NCBI RefSeq assembly: GCF_047511655.1
Contig: NC_133392.1
Location: forward strand, 28,320,001 to 28,384,000
Source: Castor canadensis
Taxonomy: Eukaryota > Chordata > Mammalia > Rodentia > Castoridae
Direction of reading: 5' to 3'
Length of the DNA stretch: 64,000 nt
Part shown: piece after piece, positions 1-11,999 of the stretch
How positions within the stretch are numbered: position 1 is the stretch's first letter
Layout of the letters: every line of letters begins with the position of its first letter
Notes under the pieces: generated by a model
Told to the model about the DNA's origin: nothing
The model's database searches: none
Seen by the model: the letters and a program-made list of their open reading frames with translations, nothing else
Translations under genes and position numbers: made by a program

Positions 1-59
1 CCAGGGTCCATTCTGAGAGTTTTACATAATGTAGTTCATTTTAACCTTCCCAGCAATGC

Positions 60-225
60 ACTGGAGGTGGTGCATTCATTATCCCCATTTTAAAGATAGG
101 AGAACTAAGGCCCAGAGATGTTAAATAAATTGGTGGAGGTCACTCTCTGGTAAGCAGTGAGTGGGTTTAGGATTCAAACTCAGGCAGCACAGCTACAGGG
201 TGGGTGCTCTGAAGCACACCCAGTA
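60..225 (-). mobile_element. MIR SINE
   Basis: Antisense MIR with the CORE block (ATCCCCATTTTAAAGATAGG, then CCCAGAGATGTTAAATAA) and GGATTCAAACTCAGGCAG. Confidence 0.75.
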
Positions 226-611
226 CCATTTGCATAATACCTGAAGGATATATACACCTACTCCTATTAAGGACAAGCTGGCTCACAGGTATAATTATGC
301 ATGGCAGATATCATTACCTAGATGTTAATCATAGGTAGCACTTCTACAGCAATTTATTTACAAATTGCTTTCACACCTGGGTACAATGCCAGGGAAGGAG
401 GAATTATTACACATTTAACAGATAACAATTAAGGCTACCATTTGTTGACTCAAATGTGGCTTGGCACTTTGGCTGGTAGTAGTCCATCCTTTTTTCTTTC
501 TCCTTCCTTCCTTTAAATAAATATAAAGTGTGCTTAGTAGTAAAATTAAGCCAGTATAAAAGACATTAAAGTGAAAAGTCTCTCTCCTTTTTTTTTTTTG
601 TTATTCCATTT
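226..611. other. No recognised feature
   Basis: AT-rich single-copy-looking DNA. I see no exon, motif cluster or repeat family. Confidence 0.4.
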
Positions 612-623
612 CCAGAGGTGACC

Positions 624-926
624 ACTAGGTTGTTTGTTTGGCCGTGCTTGGGATTGAACTCTACCACGTGAGCCTTGCCCCCAGTCCTTTTGCCTTTAGT
701 TTGTGTTTTTCAGATAGGGGTCTGGAGCTTTGGCGCAGGCTGGTCTCAAATCAAGATCCTCCTACCACTACCTCCTCAATAGCAGGGAGGACCACCAGGA
801 AATAGCAGGCATGTGAACCACCATGCCTGGCTGTGTTTTATTTACTTATTTATTTTTGATGTTGGGTTTGATCCCAGGGTCTTGCACATGTTAAGTCCAC
901 ACTGTACCACTGAGCTACACCCCCAG
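624..926 (-). mobile_element. B1/ID composite plus ID SINE
   Basis: Antisense B1-type unit (CATGTGAACCACCATGCCTGG) with an ID half, then a second antisense ID unit (857-926). Near-identical CCAGAGGT-g/a-ACC at 612-623 and 923-934 may be the target-site duplication of the whole block. Confidence 0.7.
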
Positions 927-934
927 AGGTAACC

Positions 935-2130
935 GTTAACACTTTCTTTGTGTATATGCCCTTCTAGAAATTGTTAATGCACACATAAGCAAATCATGTT
1001 AGCCATTATACATGGCTTCTAATCCTTGGGACAAAGTCTTATTCTCCTCATTTGAGAATTAAGGCACCTATTAAAAGTGGGGTGGCTCTCTACAGTCACT
1101 CAGGCACTAAGTGGGATTCCAACCCAAGTTTTCCTATCCTAGAACTTGTGTTTCCCATGTCCCCTGTCCTACAGGCCATTGCCTTCTCCACCCCATGCTA
1201 GCACCTACTAAGAAGCTCCATAGCTCCCAGAGTCAGGGCTCTACCATTATACTTTTTAAGGTAGGAAAATTCAGCCTAGGGGAGGACTTGCTGGCTGAGC
1301 CCTGATAAGGGGGAGGGCAGGGAGCAGGCCTGGGAATTGACAGAGATTGCTGTGTGGTCCATATCAGCCAAGGGATGGGCTCCCAGATGACTCCTGGGAG
1401 GGAAGGCAGGCAGACAGGCCTCAGTCTTTATGCTGCTATCCTGCCAGAGACTTGGGATCAGGGAAGGGACAAAAATAGCACTATTTCTAGTTCCTGGGGG
1501 CAAGAAGAGTCTCTGGAAGCCTCTCGTATACCTGCTATGATCCCTCCCATGTAAGTTTTCAGACATTGCCAAGTCTCAGCCTAACTCCAGCTGGGAAGGC
1601 CAAGTGGCTGGCCACTTGGTGCTGGGCATTCAGATCTAGGCAACCGAGTCTTCCTCTGCTGGGTCCTGCATGCCTGAGACTTAGGCCCACTTCTCACACC
1701 TCCTGTTCTCATATGGATTCTGGAGAGCCGACCAGGGGCAGGGGCAGGGTTAGGCTGGGACCTACCTTCCCCCAGCCTCAGGAGACACTCTTTCGAACAG
1801 GATGTTCGGTGAAGTGCCCCCTTCTTGTCTGGCCAAGAGGGAGCTGGCCAGGGATCAGGGATTCCTGATGTCAGGACTCAGTGGAGAAAAAGTTAAGGCA
1901 AGGCTGGTGAAAGCCAGAGGGGCTGAACTCATCTTGCCACAATTTCTGACCCATACGATAAGGAAGTCCTCTCTGAAAGCCCACCCTTTCTCTTCTTTGA
2001 ACATGGCAGAGCCTCCCCATGTCCCTGCCACCTCCAGTATCATGCCCATACATCTTAACTTGGACTTGCTACCTTTGGAGTCCCACAGCTCTGTCATGGG
2101 CAGAGTGGGTGTTTGAGGGACAGCCCATCT
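935..2130. other. No recognised feature
   Basis: Short chance open frames on both strands lack splice sites, codon conservation cues or known domains. No repeat family was recognised. Confidence 0.4.
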
Positions 2131-2152
2131 CTCTCTCTCTCTCTCTCTCTCA
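2131..2152. repeat. (CT)n microsatellite
   Basis: About 11 CT units. Confidence 0.85.
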
Positions 2153-2159
2153 ACTGTTT

Positions 2160-2300
2160 AACACTGGAACGGGAATCAGAGGCCAAGGGACAGTTCCAAG
2201 CCAGGCTTCTGAATGACTGATAGATCTTGGACATGCCACTTCCCCACTCTAAGCCTCAGTTTGCTCATCTGTAAAATAGGAAATTTGGACTCTATTTGGA
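2160..2300 (+). mobile_element. MIR SINE
   Basis: Sense MIR with the CORE block CCTCAGTTTGCTCATCTG followed by TAAAATAGG. Confidence 0.75.
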
Positions 2301-2499
2301 ATTAGGGGAATCTAGGAAAGAGCTAGGCTGGGAATGTGTGGTTGCCAATGGGCATTCTAGTTTGTGAGCAGAGCAGGACCTCTCTCTGGGCTGCTGGGTA
2401 GACCCCTGGAGTATATCACTGGTCAAGAGGAGAGGATGACTGTGTTCTGAGTGTATATGTGAATATGTAATGTGCACATATGTACAAGAGGGCATGAAT

Positions 2500-2500
<1 letters not shown>

Positions 2501-2543
<43 letters not shown>
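2501..2543. repeat. (TG)n microsatellite
   Basis: About 21 TG units, interrupting chance open frames on both strands. Confidence 0.95.
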
Positions 2544-2544
<1 letters not shown>

Positions 2545-2545
<1 letters not shown>

Positions 2546-3555
2546 AGCACCAGCTAATTGATCCCTCCCTCCCAGTTGGGTGGGGGGAGGGGCGGAGAAG
2601 GCAGTCACTCATTAGGAAGCAGCTAATGGGCCCAAATGGCCACATCAGCAAAGGCTGAGCTGAGCTGAACTCCCTCCCGAAGGGAAAGGGGAATGATCTG
2701 AAATACGAAGGGTAGAAAGAGAAGGGGAGAAGACAACAAGAAAAGGGGAGGAAGGGGGGGGGAAATGAGGCCTTCCCAGGAGAAACTATAAGGACTGCAA
2801 TGTCCTGACTTTGTCCCCATAAAAAAATACTCCTACCTGCACAGAGAAAAACCTGCTTGACCCAAGGAAGTGGAAGGTGGAAACCTGGAGGAAGAGAGAT
2901 GGAAGGCATATGTGTGTTCCTGCACCCAGAGACACGGGCCTACTATCTTGCAACACATACCCCAGTCTGAGATGCAAGTACACCGACTGTGTGTGTGTGC
3001 CTCTAACATGTGTCATGCATGAACTCAACCAGAGGCACACCCCTCAGCACAACCTGAGCACACAGAAGTGTGGACATGTACCTGCACAGTCACCCAAGGG
3101 TGCTGGCTCTGTGTTAGATGTGAAGGAGACAAAGTGGGCACAGTCTCTGCCTCTCTCTCTTCCAGGGACTGATATTTTAGTTGCGGGTTGAGAGAGGAGC
3201 TAAGGAAACAGACCATTATACAGATGGACAAACTGTACTAGAAGGATATCTTGTATACCAGGTGTACACATGGTAACTTCTTAGGATCCTATGGGGATTA
3301 TTGCCACTCTTTGCCTGGAGCCATTTTCATACTGAGGGGTGGGAACAGGAAAGCCAAGCTCAGAATGTCCAACTTATCTTCACTCAACTGAGCCATGTGA
3401 AGGAATTCCCTCCTGTCACTCCCATGTCACCCCACCCTTCCTTCACCTCACCTGACAACAGTCATTGCTTACAAATGCTCTCACTTCTAAATCATGAAAA
3501 CACTTACTAAGCATGCCTTGGTACTAGCAAATCAGCATCATAGTCCAGACACATG
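2545..3555. other. No recognised feature
   Basis: Purine-rich at 2700-2780, otherwise unremarkable single-copy-looking DNA. Confidence 0.4.
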
Positions 3556-3904
3556 TTGAGGGGGGGCTCCAACACTAATTTACAAAAGGATTATGTTTAT
3601 CACACCATTCACAAAGTAGATTCCAGAGGAAATAAAGAGCCAAGTCTAGAATGTTAAAAGATATAAGTTAAAAATAAAATAATATCAGATCAGAGAATGC
3701 TGTTTAAAATAAGAGAGTAATCATAAAAGCCATAAAGGAAAACAGTGACAAATATACCATATCTAAATTTAAAGCTTTCATGCATGAAAGATCATAAATG
3801 ACATGACAGACAAGTAACTAGAGCATAACAAACATGACCATCCAGAACTAAGAATTCTAGCACACCAAAAAGAAAAGATTTTTTAAAAAACTAATAGCAA
3901 AATG

Positions 3905-4080
3905 GGCAAAGGAAGGAGGCCAATTTGAGAGGATCAGGGTTCCAGACCAGGATAGGTTAAAAAAAAAAAAAAAAGTAAGTAAAACCTTATCCCAAAAAAT
4001 AAGCTGGAGGTCTAAGGGCATGATTCAAGTAGTAGAGCACCTGCCTCATGAGCACCAGGCCACGTTTAAACTCCAGTGCT
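3905..4080 (+). mobile_element. B1+ID composite SINE
   Basis: Degenerate B1 part, A-run, then the ID unit CAAGTAGTAGAGCACCTGCC to CCAGTGCTGCC, with an (AAGT)n/(AAAT)n tail at 4087-4124. Confidence 0.75.
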
Positions 4081-4117
4081 GCCAATAAGAAAGTAAGTAA
4101 GTAAGTAAATAAATAAA

Positions 4118-4326
4118 TAAATAAGCTGGGCTTGGTTATACAACTGCAATCCCATCTTCAAGGGAGGTGGAGGTAAGAGGACTGTGATCTAAGGCTGTCC
4201 CTTGGCAAAAAGCGAGACCCTATCCAAAAAAATGAACTAAAGCAAAAAGGGCTGGGGCCATGGCTCAAGCAATAGAACACTTGCCAAGCACAAGGCCCTG
4301 AGTTTAAATCCCAGGACTGCTAAGAA
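4118..4326 (+). mobile_element. B1+ID composite SINE
   Basis: B1 unit (GCTGGGCTTGG...GACCCTATCC) joined to an ID unit (GGCTGGGGCCATGGCTCAAG). The purine-rich tail runs to about 4385. Confidence 0.8.
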
Positions 4327-4551
4327 GAAAGGAGAAGAAAAAGGAGGAAGAGGAGAGAAAGAAAGAAAGAAAGAAAATAAAAAAGGGTGATTTATAGAAA
4401 CAAAAATATAAAGATATAAAGCAAACCATCTAATGAACTTGGGAAATTATCCTCACCATGAGAGAAATGCAGTCATAATAAAAGAAATTAATTAAAGCAA
4501 ACATAGGGTTTGTTCCTTCTTGATCTATTAGATTTTCTTTAACTTTTTTCT

Positions 4552-4605
4552 TCTTTGGAGGTACTAGGTACTAATGCCTTGTGCTTGCTAGGTCTAATCA
4601 TCCCT
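4552..4605 (-). mobile_element. ID-type SINE fragment
   Basis: Antisense 3' half with GGTACTAGGTACTAATGCC and CTTGTGCTTGCTAGG. Confidence 0.5.
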
Positions 4606-4639
4606 TATGCCAGCTGATAAAATTCTGCCTTGCACATCT

Positions 4640-4800
4640 CATTTGTTCCTCATACCCTTGAGAGGCAGCTTCTGATAGCACACCAATGTCACAGATGAGG
4701 AAACTGAGACTCAGAGAGATTAAACACTTGGCTAAATTCACTCAGATCACAAGAGGCAGAGTGAGACAATGCCTGACTCTTTCCACTGTAGCTAAGTCCC
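4640..4800 (-). mobile_element. MIR SINE
   Basis: Antisense MIR: CACAGATGAGGAAACTGAGA followed by a degenerate GGTTAAGT/TCACACAG block. Confidence 0.75.
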
Positions 4801-4984
4801 TCTGGGGTTACTATGTGCTCCATGCCTCAGTTTTTCTGGGCATAAGCCTTAATCTGGCCTGACATTTGCTTTGGGAAGAATCCAGTGAGACTGATCCCAG
4901 GTAGAAGACTTAACTGAGGCTTTGGATTTGTAAAAAAGGCCATGAGAGGCAGAGCAGTTCAGGGAAGGGTATATATTCCAGAAC

Positions 4985-5165
4985 TCTATTTCCAATTCCC
5001 AGCCCAGTGATCTTGGATAAGTTACTTAACATCATTGCCTATGTTTCTTCCGCCATAAAATAGGAAAAATAAAGAGACTATATCTTGGTGATGCTGTGAA
5101 CACAGGCTAAGATAATACATGCAGAGAACTTGCTGGGTGCCCAGTGCATTGCTAGCTCTTACTAG
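4985..5165 (+). mobile_element. MIR SINE
   Basis: Sense MIR: GTGATCTTGGATAAGTTACT, a degraded CORE, then AGATAATACATGCAGAGAAC. Confidence 0.75.
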
Positions 5166-5179
5166 ACACTGAAGATGGG

Positions 5180-5950
5180 GATAGTGTATATTGATGATGG
5201 CATACGCTCTTGCCCTGGTGGGCATGACTTGAATCTCTGCTTTGCTGTAAGCTTGTCCCATGGAAGAAACTATATCTTAGAGAGATGGAACAGGGCAGCC
5301 TGGGAGCTACAGAACAACTGGGTTAGGAGATACTGAGTCAGCAGCCAGTGTAAACAGGGAGACACAAGGTCCCCCAAAGCAAAAACAGACCTAGTGTCCT
5401 TGGAGTGGATGATTTGAGAGGGAGTCGGAGCTCAATATAGAGAGAGCTCTGGGGTCAAGGGCAGAATGGGCCAGCGTGCCAAGTACTGATCCTGGAGAAA
5501 TGACCTGGGGGGAGGTCTCTGGAGGGCACTTGAGGTTCACCATGAATCAGCCAGATGTGGTCCAAGAGCAAAAGTGATTCTTAGATTCAGATTTCCTTGT
5601 CTGGAAGGGAGTCAAAGAGGAATAAGGTGGCAAGCCAAGGTATTCAGTAAACCAAATCCTTAAAGCAGCCCCCAAGTCTCGGCAGCCCCTAACAGGAAAG
5701 CTCCAGGGTCACCCAATGTCAAGGGGAGTGCTCTCTAATATACCAGTTCCTTAACATATTCCAGGTTATTTCTGGTTGCCTCCCCACCCTAGTCCCACAG
5801 CAGCCTAAGGCTAAACAATTACCAGATCATGAGGGCAGTAGACATGAGAAGAAGTTTCCTAACTAGCCAACATGCAAGGCACCCCTCTTAACCCACAGCC
5901 AGTCAACATGCAAGCCAGAAGCCTTCAAACCCTCTACCAAAGCCCACACC
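5180..5950. other. No recognised feature
   Basis: Single-copy-looking DNA without exons, motif clusters or repeats that I can name. Confidence 0.4.
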
Positions 5951-5954
5951 CAGC

Positions 5955-6300
5955 TGGTCACTATGTCTTCCTTGCTCCTGTCTCTTTAGCCATTGCCACC
6001 ACCTTTCACATGGATTGCAACAGCCTCCTGGCTGATGTCAGATCTTCTGATCCATTCCCAATGTGGCATGGCCACAAGAATCATCTTTCTAAAGTATATG
6101 TCTGAACAAGCTTCCTCTCTGTGTAAAAGCTTTTGTGCTTCCTCATTGCCTTGGGGTCAAGTTCAAGTTCTTTGCCTGGTTTATAAGGTCCCTGCTTTCC
6201 CTGGTCTCATCACTTATCATTCACCGTCTCCTCTTACACTGGATAGAAATTCTCATACATTCTCAGACTCTCGCTTAGGACTCCTGAACAGAATCCAAAT
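5955..6300 (+). mobile_element. L2 LINE 3' fragment
   Basis: The text resembles the L2 3' region (CTTCCTCATTGCCTTGGGGT, CAAGTTCAAGTTCTTTGCC, TATAAGGTCCCTGC). Confidence 0.6.
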
Positions 6301-6429
6301 CTGAAGAAGATACTCTGTGGATTCTTAGGCCCATTAAAGTTTGGGAAGCATAGTTCTAAGTCTCTCCAACATTCCCTTGTAATTATAATCATCCATTATT
6401 TCTTTTTCATAAATATATTAAAAATGAAA

Positions 6430-6835
6430 ATTCCTGGGGTCTATCCTAGATCTATCCAATCAGAATTTCCAGGGGAGGGGAAGAGATATGGTGTACTTAA
6501 CCAACATCCCAGGAAATTCTCACTCCAGAGAAGTTTGGGAAACATTAATAGTGGTTCTCAAGGTTGGACGTATGCTAAAATCACCAGGTGAGGCTTTAGG
6601 CTTATATTAATACCTGGGTCCCAGCCCAGGGACTCTAGTCAGGGTGCATCCTGGGCATTGAGATCTTTTAAATCTCCTCCAGGTAGAGTTCCTGTCTGAA
6701 GTGCAGGCAGGTCTGAGAACCAGTGCACTAAGTATCTGATTGCAGGTGAATGGGCTACTGGCACCAGAATCACCTGAGAAGCTCAGAGGAGCTGGTAGTA
6801 GCAGTGAGATGGGGCCTAGAACCTGGGAATCTTTT
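6430..6835. mobile_element. MER5-like hAT DNA transposon fragments
   Basis: At least two, probably three, MER5-type pieces: AGTGGTTCTCAAGGTTGG, AAAATCACCAGGTGAGGCTT, TACCTGGGTCCCAGCCCAGG and, separately, CAGAATCACCTGAGAAGCTC. Confidence 0.65.
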
Positions 6836-6869
6836 AGGGGAATGGCCTGTAGGTCAGAAGGGGACACTC

Positions 6870-8200
6870 AAGGGAGAAGATCTGCCCTGGAGCTTCACCT
6901 CCAGTGTGTGGGCTGGGAAATATCAGGGAGCAGAACAAGGCAGTACAGATAGTTAATGCTGTTTGGGAGACAGATGTGGAGTTGATGTGGACAGACATGG
7001 AAGCTATACCTGTTTGCTCTCTCCCTAGCCAGTCCTCCAGAGCTTAGGACTCCCAGCCTTGCTATGTGGACTGCGACTCTGGGGCACCACCCCACCCCAG
7101 CTTGGTACCAGGCTGAGGCACCAACATGGTGTCAGGGTGGGAGTGGGAGAGAGAGAGGCAGAGGATGGGGAGAGTTCATTGACCTTCCCAAGGATCTACA
7201 TTGGGCAGATTACAAAGTGTTCCCCACAGCACACCTGTCCTTGGTCCTTATGACTCCGGGGTGGGAGAAAGGGATATTTTCCCCTTTTGCTGCTGTGGAG
7301 ACTTAGAGAAGTAACAGGGCCAAAGCCTCAGAGATGTCAATGACAGAGCACAGATTGGCCTTTGGATCTTCTGGAATTTTTCCTCTAAGACACAGCCAGC
7401 ATATGTCCTTTGCTCTCATGTTTGTGCACTCATATTCAAGCACAATTACACTCCTAAGCAGCCCACATGGTTACACTACAGCGCACTTGCTTAGTCACTC
7501 GCATTCTTTCAAAAAGCTACATATTCACACTCACTAGTGCACACATTCAACCTGGCTTCCACTTCATGGGTACACACCTACACACAGTCCCAGACAAACA
7601 CACCCCATCTCCAACATGCATATTCACCCAGGCTCAAATGTACCCACAGCTCTCACATTCACTCTCACAAGCCCCTGGTGGGTTTCCCTCCTTCCTAGAG
7701 GCCACTTGCCCTGCCCCACCTCACTGTCACTGCCTGTGTGCATGGGCAGGGTGGGCAGCCTGGAAAGCAGATGTCTGGCTCTACTGGTGCATCCTACCTT
7801 GAATCCCTCCATCTGTTGCATTATGGCTCCAGCCCCAGGACAGAGGCAGCCTGTGTCTGGGCAGCAGTTAGGTTGAATGAGTGAGAGAGGGCTGAATGAA
7901 GACCAGAATAGAAACCTATGCTCATCCAGGGATCCAAGGAAGCATTGTCCAGCATGCCCTGCAGCAGAGCCAAAGCTGGTGTGTGAAAGCTTGCATCCAG
8001 CAGTGCAGAGCAGAAGCTGATGCTCCTTGTTTGGATTTAGCTCAGATGGAGTCAGCTTCCCTGGGTCTCCAGTGGGATTCTGGAGCTCCTGAGCCCTGAG
8101 TGGCCAAAGGATCTCTTTCAACCTTGAATACCAGAACTGCAGGCAAAGAGGCCCCCAATAAAAGCCATGAGGTCTGGTTCAGCAAATAGAGCAAACCCAC
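6870..8200. other. No gene; degenerate CA-rich stretch
   Basis: 7400-7680 is enriched in CACA/CATTCACA words, a decayed microsatellite. Chance frames on either strand look non-coding. Confidence 0.4.
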
Positions 8201-8204
8201 TCTG

Positions 8205-8445
8205 TATTGGATCTGGAGCCTCGTGCAAAACCTTGGGCTCAGAAATCATACTACACTGAATTTGAATCCAGTTCTATATTTCCTGGTGCTCTGACTTTAG
8301 ACAATTGACCTACTCTCCCTGAGTCTCAGCATCCTCTTCTATAAAGTGGAGCTATTGTGTCTGCCCACTTTGCAAGACTGCTAGGAGATCAAATTGCAAA
8401 AGCACCTGGCACAACACATGGAAAGTATTCAATAAATGAGATGTG
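8205..8445 (+). mobile_element. MIR SINE
   Basis: Near full-length sense MIR: GAATTTGAATCCAGTTC, CTGAGTCTCAGCATCCTC, then AAGTATTCAATAAATGAG. Confidence 0.75.
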
Positions 8446-8449
8446 TTTA

Positions 8450-11020
8450 TCTGTTATCCCTGCTATTATTATTCTTAAAGATGTTCCCAGGTGTAACCCA
8501 TTGAGAGATGGGTCAATGGGCCAACAAACTGTGCTGGCCTTTCTAGGAGACAGCAAGAAGCCAGGAGAGGGGTAAAAGCAAGTGCTAGGTGAGAAGCCAA
8601 AGAGGGCAGCAGTGAATGAGGGGGCCCCTCTCAGCAGGGGACAAGCACAGTAGTAGGGGTGCTAAGCATGGCCTCTGTGGGTCCCTGTGGCTCCTGCCTC
8701 AGTCTCCAATGGAGCTGAGGCCTCTCCCCTATTCTTGGATGCCTGGCAACCTGTCCTCAAAAGCTCTCTACAGTAGCCAGGGCCCACCCATCAGTAGATT
8801 CCCCCCATTTTCCTCCTTACCCTGTCACCAGCACTCCCAGTGGCACCACGCCCTCCCTCCTGTTGCTCCCTGAAGAGCCTCATTGTTCACTTCTGGCACC
8901 CTGGGAGCCTGCAGAGTCAGTATTTTTCTCTCTTGTGTACAGCCAGAATGGAATAATTTTCTGCAAATTGACCAGGGAAACCAAGGCCCAGTACACAAGG
9001 ACCAAAATCCAAGTCACAGACATAGGCCAGCAGAGCTGAATCTAGAATCCCTAGCTTTTATTTCCTTCCCCAGACACTGACCACAGACTGAGAGGGGATA
9101 AAAGGTCTCCGTAGCCTAGCTTGGGTTGAGGAATCAAGCTTTTTGTTCTCCAGAGGTGAGGCTGGACTTAGCCAGCAAGGCCAGCTGGCCAGGCAAGGTT
9201 TTTCCAAGTCACCCTGCCCCCAGGGTTCTGTTAGATGAGACTACAGGGACACTGGAAAATGGAGCAAGAGGCACTGAGTCCAAGACACTGTCCCCTCAAT
9301 GGTCTGGGCCTAGCTGAGGAGACCAATTACCCATGAGCCTCTAATCCCCAGAGTCCCATCACTAGGAGCCGCTCTCATCACCTCCAAGCCCAAGCAGATC
9401 CCCCTTTATCAGGCTCCCTGGCACCAGCCTGTCTGAGCCTCCTCCACCTCCAAAGCCGAGGACGTTTGTTTTAGCATTGGTGGTCAGACCATAATTGGGA
9501 CTGAAACACCCACTAGGACCCTCTGAGGGATAAACAACCTGGGCTGGGGCAACCTGAAACAAATGTGAAGACAGACATGAAGACAGTGGGCTGGGGGAGC
9601 CAGGCAAACTGACTATGGAAGGGCCAGAGGCTGGCAGGGAGGGAGGGGGCCCAAGTGGAAGGACAGGACAGAGACCAGCTGTGTGCCCATCTCCAGGGCA
9701 GCTGCTGCAGGAAATCAGTACTCCAAGGCCAAATAGGAAAGCCTCCACTCACTCATCTTGGTCTGGGATGTTCTGGGGGAAGCTGGAGGTCTTTGAGGGC
9801 TTTAGCCTAGCTCTAACAAAGTCTCCTGTGCTTTGGTTTTCAGACTCTAGGAAACTTGGTGACAATTCAGTTCCCTGGATCCCATTCCTACAGCTCAGTA
9901 GGTCTGAAGCAAGCACAGGAGTTGCACTTGGAGAAACATTGGTCTTCACTGATGGGGATGACTTGACCTTGACTTCAAGGAGCTTGAGAACAAGAGAATG
10001 GACCCTGCCTGGGCCAAGAGTTCATCGGGACTCAATGACTCTGCCGGGACCCAGAGGGACTCTCCACAAGGTGGCTAATATCTCTAGAGAGCTTGGGGAG
10101 TTGCTTACAGCCGGGATACCCAGGCAAGATCAGCCAAGGAGACGTGAAGTTCAGATATTTTCCTAGGACTCCTAGGCCTGGCTGTCCTTCTGAGCCTGGT
10201 TTTATCAGCTTCACCCTCTCAGCTCTTCGTAGTTAAAGGACCAGAATCTTGTGTCTTGGGGGATGTGTAGCCCATTGCTAAGCGTCAATATGATACTCCT
10301 GCACGCCATCACACTCATCTCAGCCTCAGTGGGTGGTGGAAGACCGTATTCCTCATGGGTGTGTGGAAGATGAGAGGCTTAGAGAAGTGTCGGCAGTGGG
10401 AGGACCTCTGGTAAGTTCAGGGTTAAAGCAACAGCATCCTGGATCTTAGGGTTCATTTGTGTCTGGGCAGCTCACCACTGTACAAGTGGAAGAGAGAAGA
10501 AGGAATGGGTCTGTAGTAGATGAAAGTCCTAGAATAGACCAGCCAATCACAGTTATCACTGGAATAGTGAATGCTGGGTTTTACTGGACCTCACTGACAA
10601 TGGTACACCAGTAGTTCCTGTCTTAACAGCCTTTACGGGTTTCCCAGTCAAGCAAGAGGAACTGGGAAGCAATGGATTTGAACCTCAGACAAGGAGCCCA
10701 ACCCTGACAGGCTAGCTATACTTCAGGAGAGTTGAGTCAGGGTTGGTGAAGTTGGGATGGCCTTCCCATCCCAGGTGCCACTATTCATGTTTACCTTCTG
10801 GGCCTCAGTTCTTCTGAGATGATCCCATTTGAGGATGGGACCATGCATGGTTCGATGTAAGATGAGTTTTGTCCTCTGGTCTCACTGAAGCTGAGGGCTG
10901 TTGCCTCAGCAAAACCTTACCTCCTCCAAATCCTTGTCACCCTCCCCTGACAGTGCCACCTTTCCAGAGGCATTTCAACACCCAGTTCTTCCTCCTGCAG
11001 CTGCCATCCTGAGTTTTAGG
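8450..11020. other. No recognised feature
   Basis: GC-moderate single-copy-looking DNA. The longest frames (9615-10166 plus, 9362-9748 minus) show no domain or splice support. Confidence 0.4.
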
Positions 11021-11035
11021 GCTGCCATCTGGTGG
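11021..11035 (-). promoter_or_regulatory. CTCF-like site
   Basis: The minus strand reads CCACCAGATGGCAGC, a full match to the CTCF core CCASYAGRKGGC. Confidence 0.55.
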
Positions 11036-11589
11036 ACATTGCCATAACTACTCCCACCACTTTCTGGGGCCATGGCCTTCTCCAAGACTAGCCAGAGAGA
11101 GCAGCCCAGACATAGAGGAGGCCAGGGGGAGGATTGAGGAGGGGTGCACAACACAGGTCTCCAAACCACAGGAACATCCTGGTTCTAGGAACAGGGGAAC
11201 TCTTGTGAGCTGGACTAGATTGGCAGACAGGCTGTCAGTGGGGAGGCGGAACCTCCAGGTAAAGACTCCTTCTCTGCACCCCATCCCCAAGAGCCTTAGA
11301 GAACCCAGGGGCCACCCAGCAACACCCCCTTCCCATTTTGCCCCGACACCCTGTCCAGAGCTGGAGAGGTCCCCCAGGGCACAACCCTGTTTCTTGGAGG
11401 TGAAAGATCCCATAGGTGCTCCTGAGTAGGACAGATACACTTGAATGTGGACTCCCTCTCTCCACTATTTCCAATCCTTTTGCCTGTGCTCCATGCATTG
11501 CCAGTGAACTTCCACAGTTGGGTGGACCCAGAGGTCTGAGGATCCACCTCAGAGAGGGGAGGACGGAAGTCCTCATTACAGGATTCCTC

Positions 11590-11775
11590 CACACAGCCTA
11601 GCAATAGTGAATAATTTATGTACAAGGCAGAGAAGACAATAAATCAGCAGCAATGATTAACATGAGCTATTTTACGTGTGAGAAAGATCTATGGCAGGAG
11701 GCTGCCAGGTTGCTGGTGATTAATGCTGCTGTTTTCACTAGCTTCTGAGCGTTTATATTCAATTATGAGCCTGGA
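11590..11775. promoter_or_regulatory. Candidate enhancer island A
   Basis: A repeat-free AT-rich stretch in GC-richer flanks. It carries AATAATTTATG, CAATGATTAACATG, GTGATTAATGCTGCTG and CAATTATGAG, a density of homeodomain-type cores typical of conserved non-coding elements. Conservation is inferred, not tested. Confidence 0.4.
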
Positions 11776-11999
11776 GTTTGTAGGCGGTCCAGGGAATGGC
11801 ATGGGCAGACTGAGAGCACAGGGAAGGAATACTGGATGCCTAGACCAAGGAGGAGATGACAACAGGTGGCAGCCTGGCCCTGAGGGCACCTTTACTGATG
11901 GGAAGCTAAGTTTTTGGAGGCAGAATAGTGGCTATTTCTGTAATGGGAGTCACTTTGCCCCTAGGGTCATTTCTAAATTCTAGTCAACAGGATGCCTGG

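Larger units (their letters stand above)
3556..4530 (+). mobile_element. Old L1 fragment (ORF2 3' part), interrupted by SINEs
   Basis: 3556-3890 and 4380-4530 resemble decayed L1 ORF2 C-terminal coding sequence (A-rich, with stretches like CCATAAAGGAAAACAGTGA and GAGAGAAATGCAGTCATAAT). No intact frame remains. Two composite SINEs split it. Confidence 0.5.

Noticed and set aside
2292-2909. 205-codon minus-strand open frame
   Set aside because: It runs through a (TG)n microsatellite (His-Thr repeats), has low-complexity composition and no domain or splice support.
9615-10166. 183-codon plus-strand open frame
   Set aside because: No homology recognised, no upstream promoter signal, and an opposite-strand frame of similar quality overlaps it.
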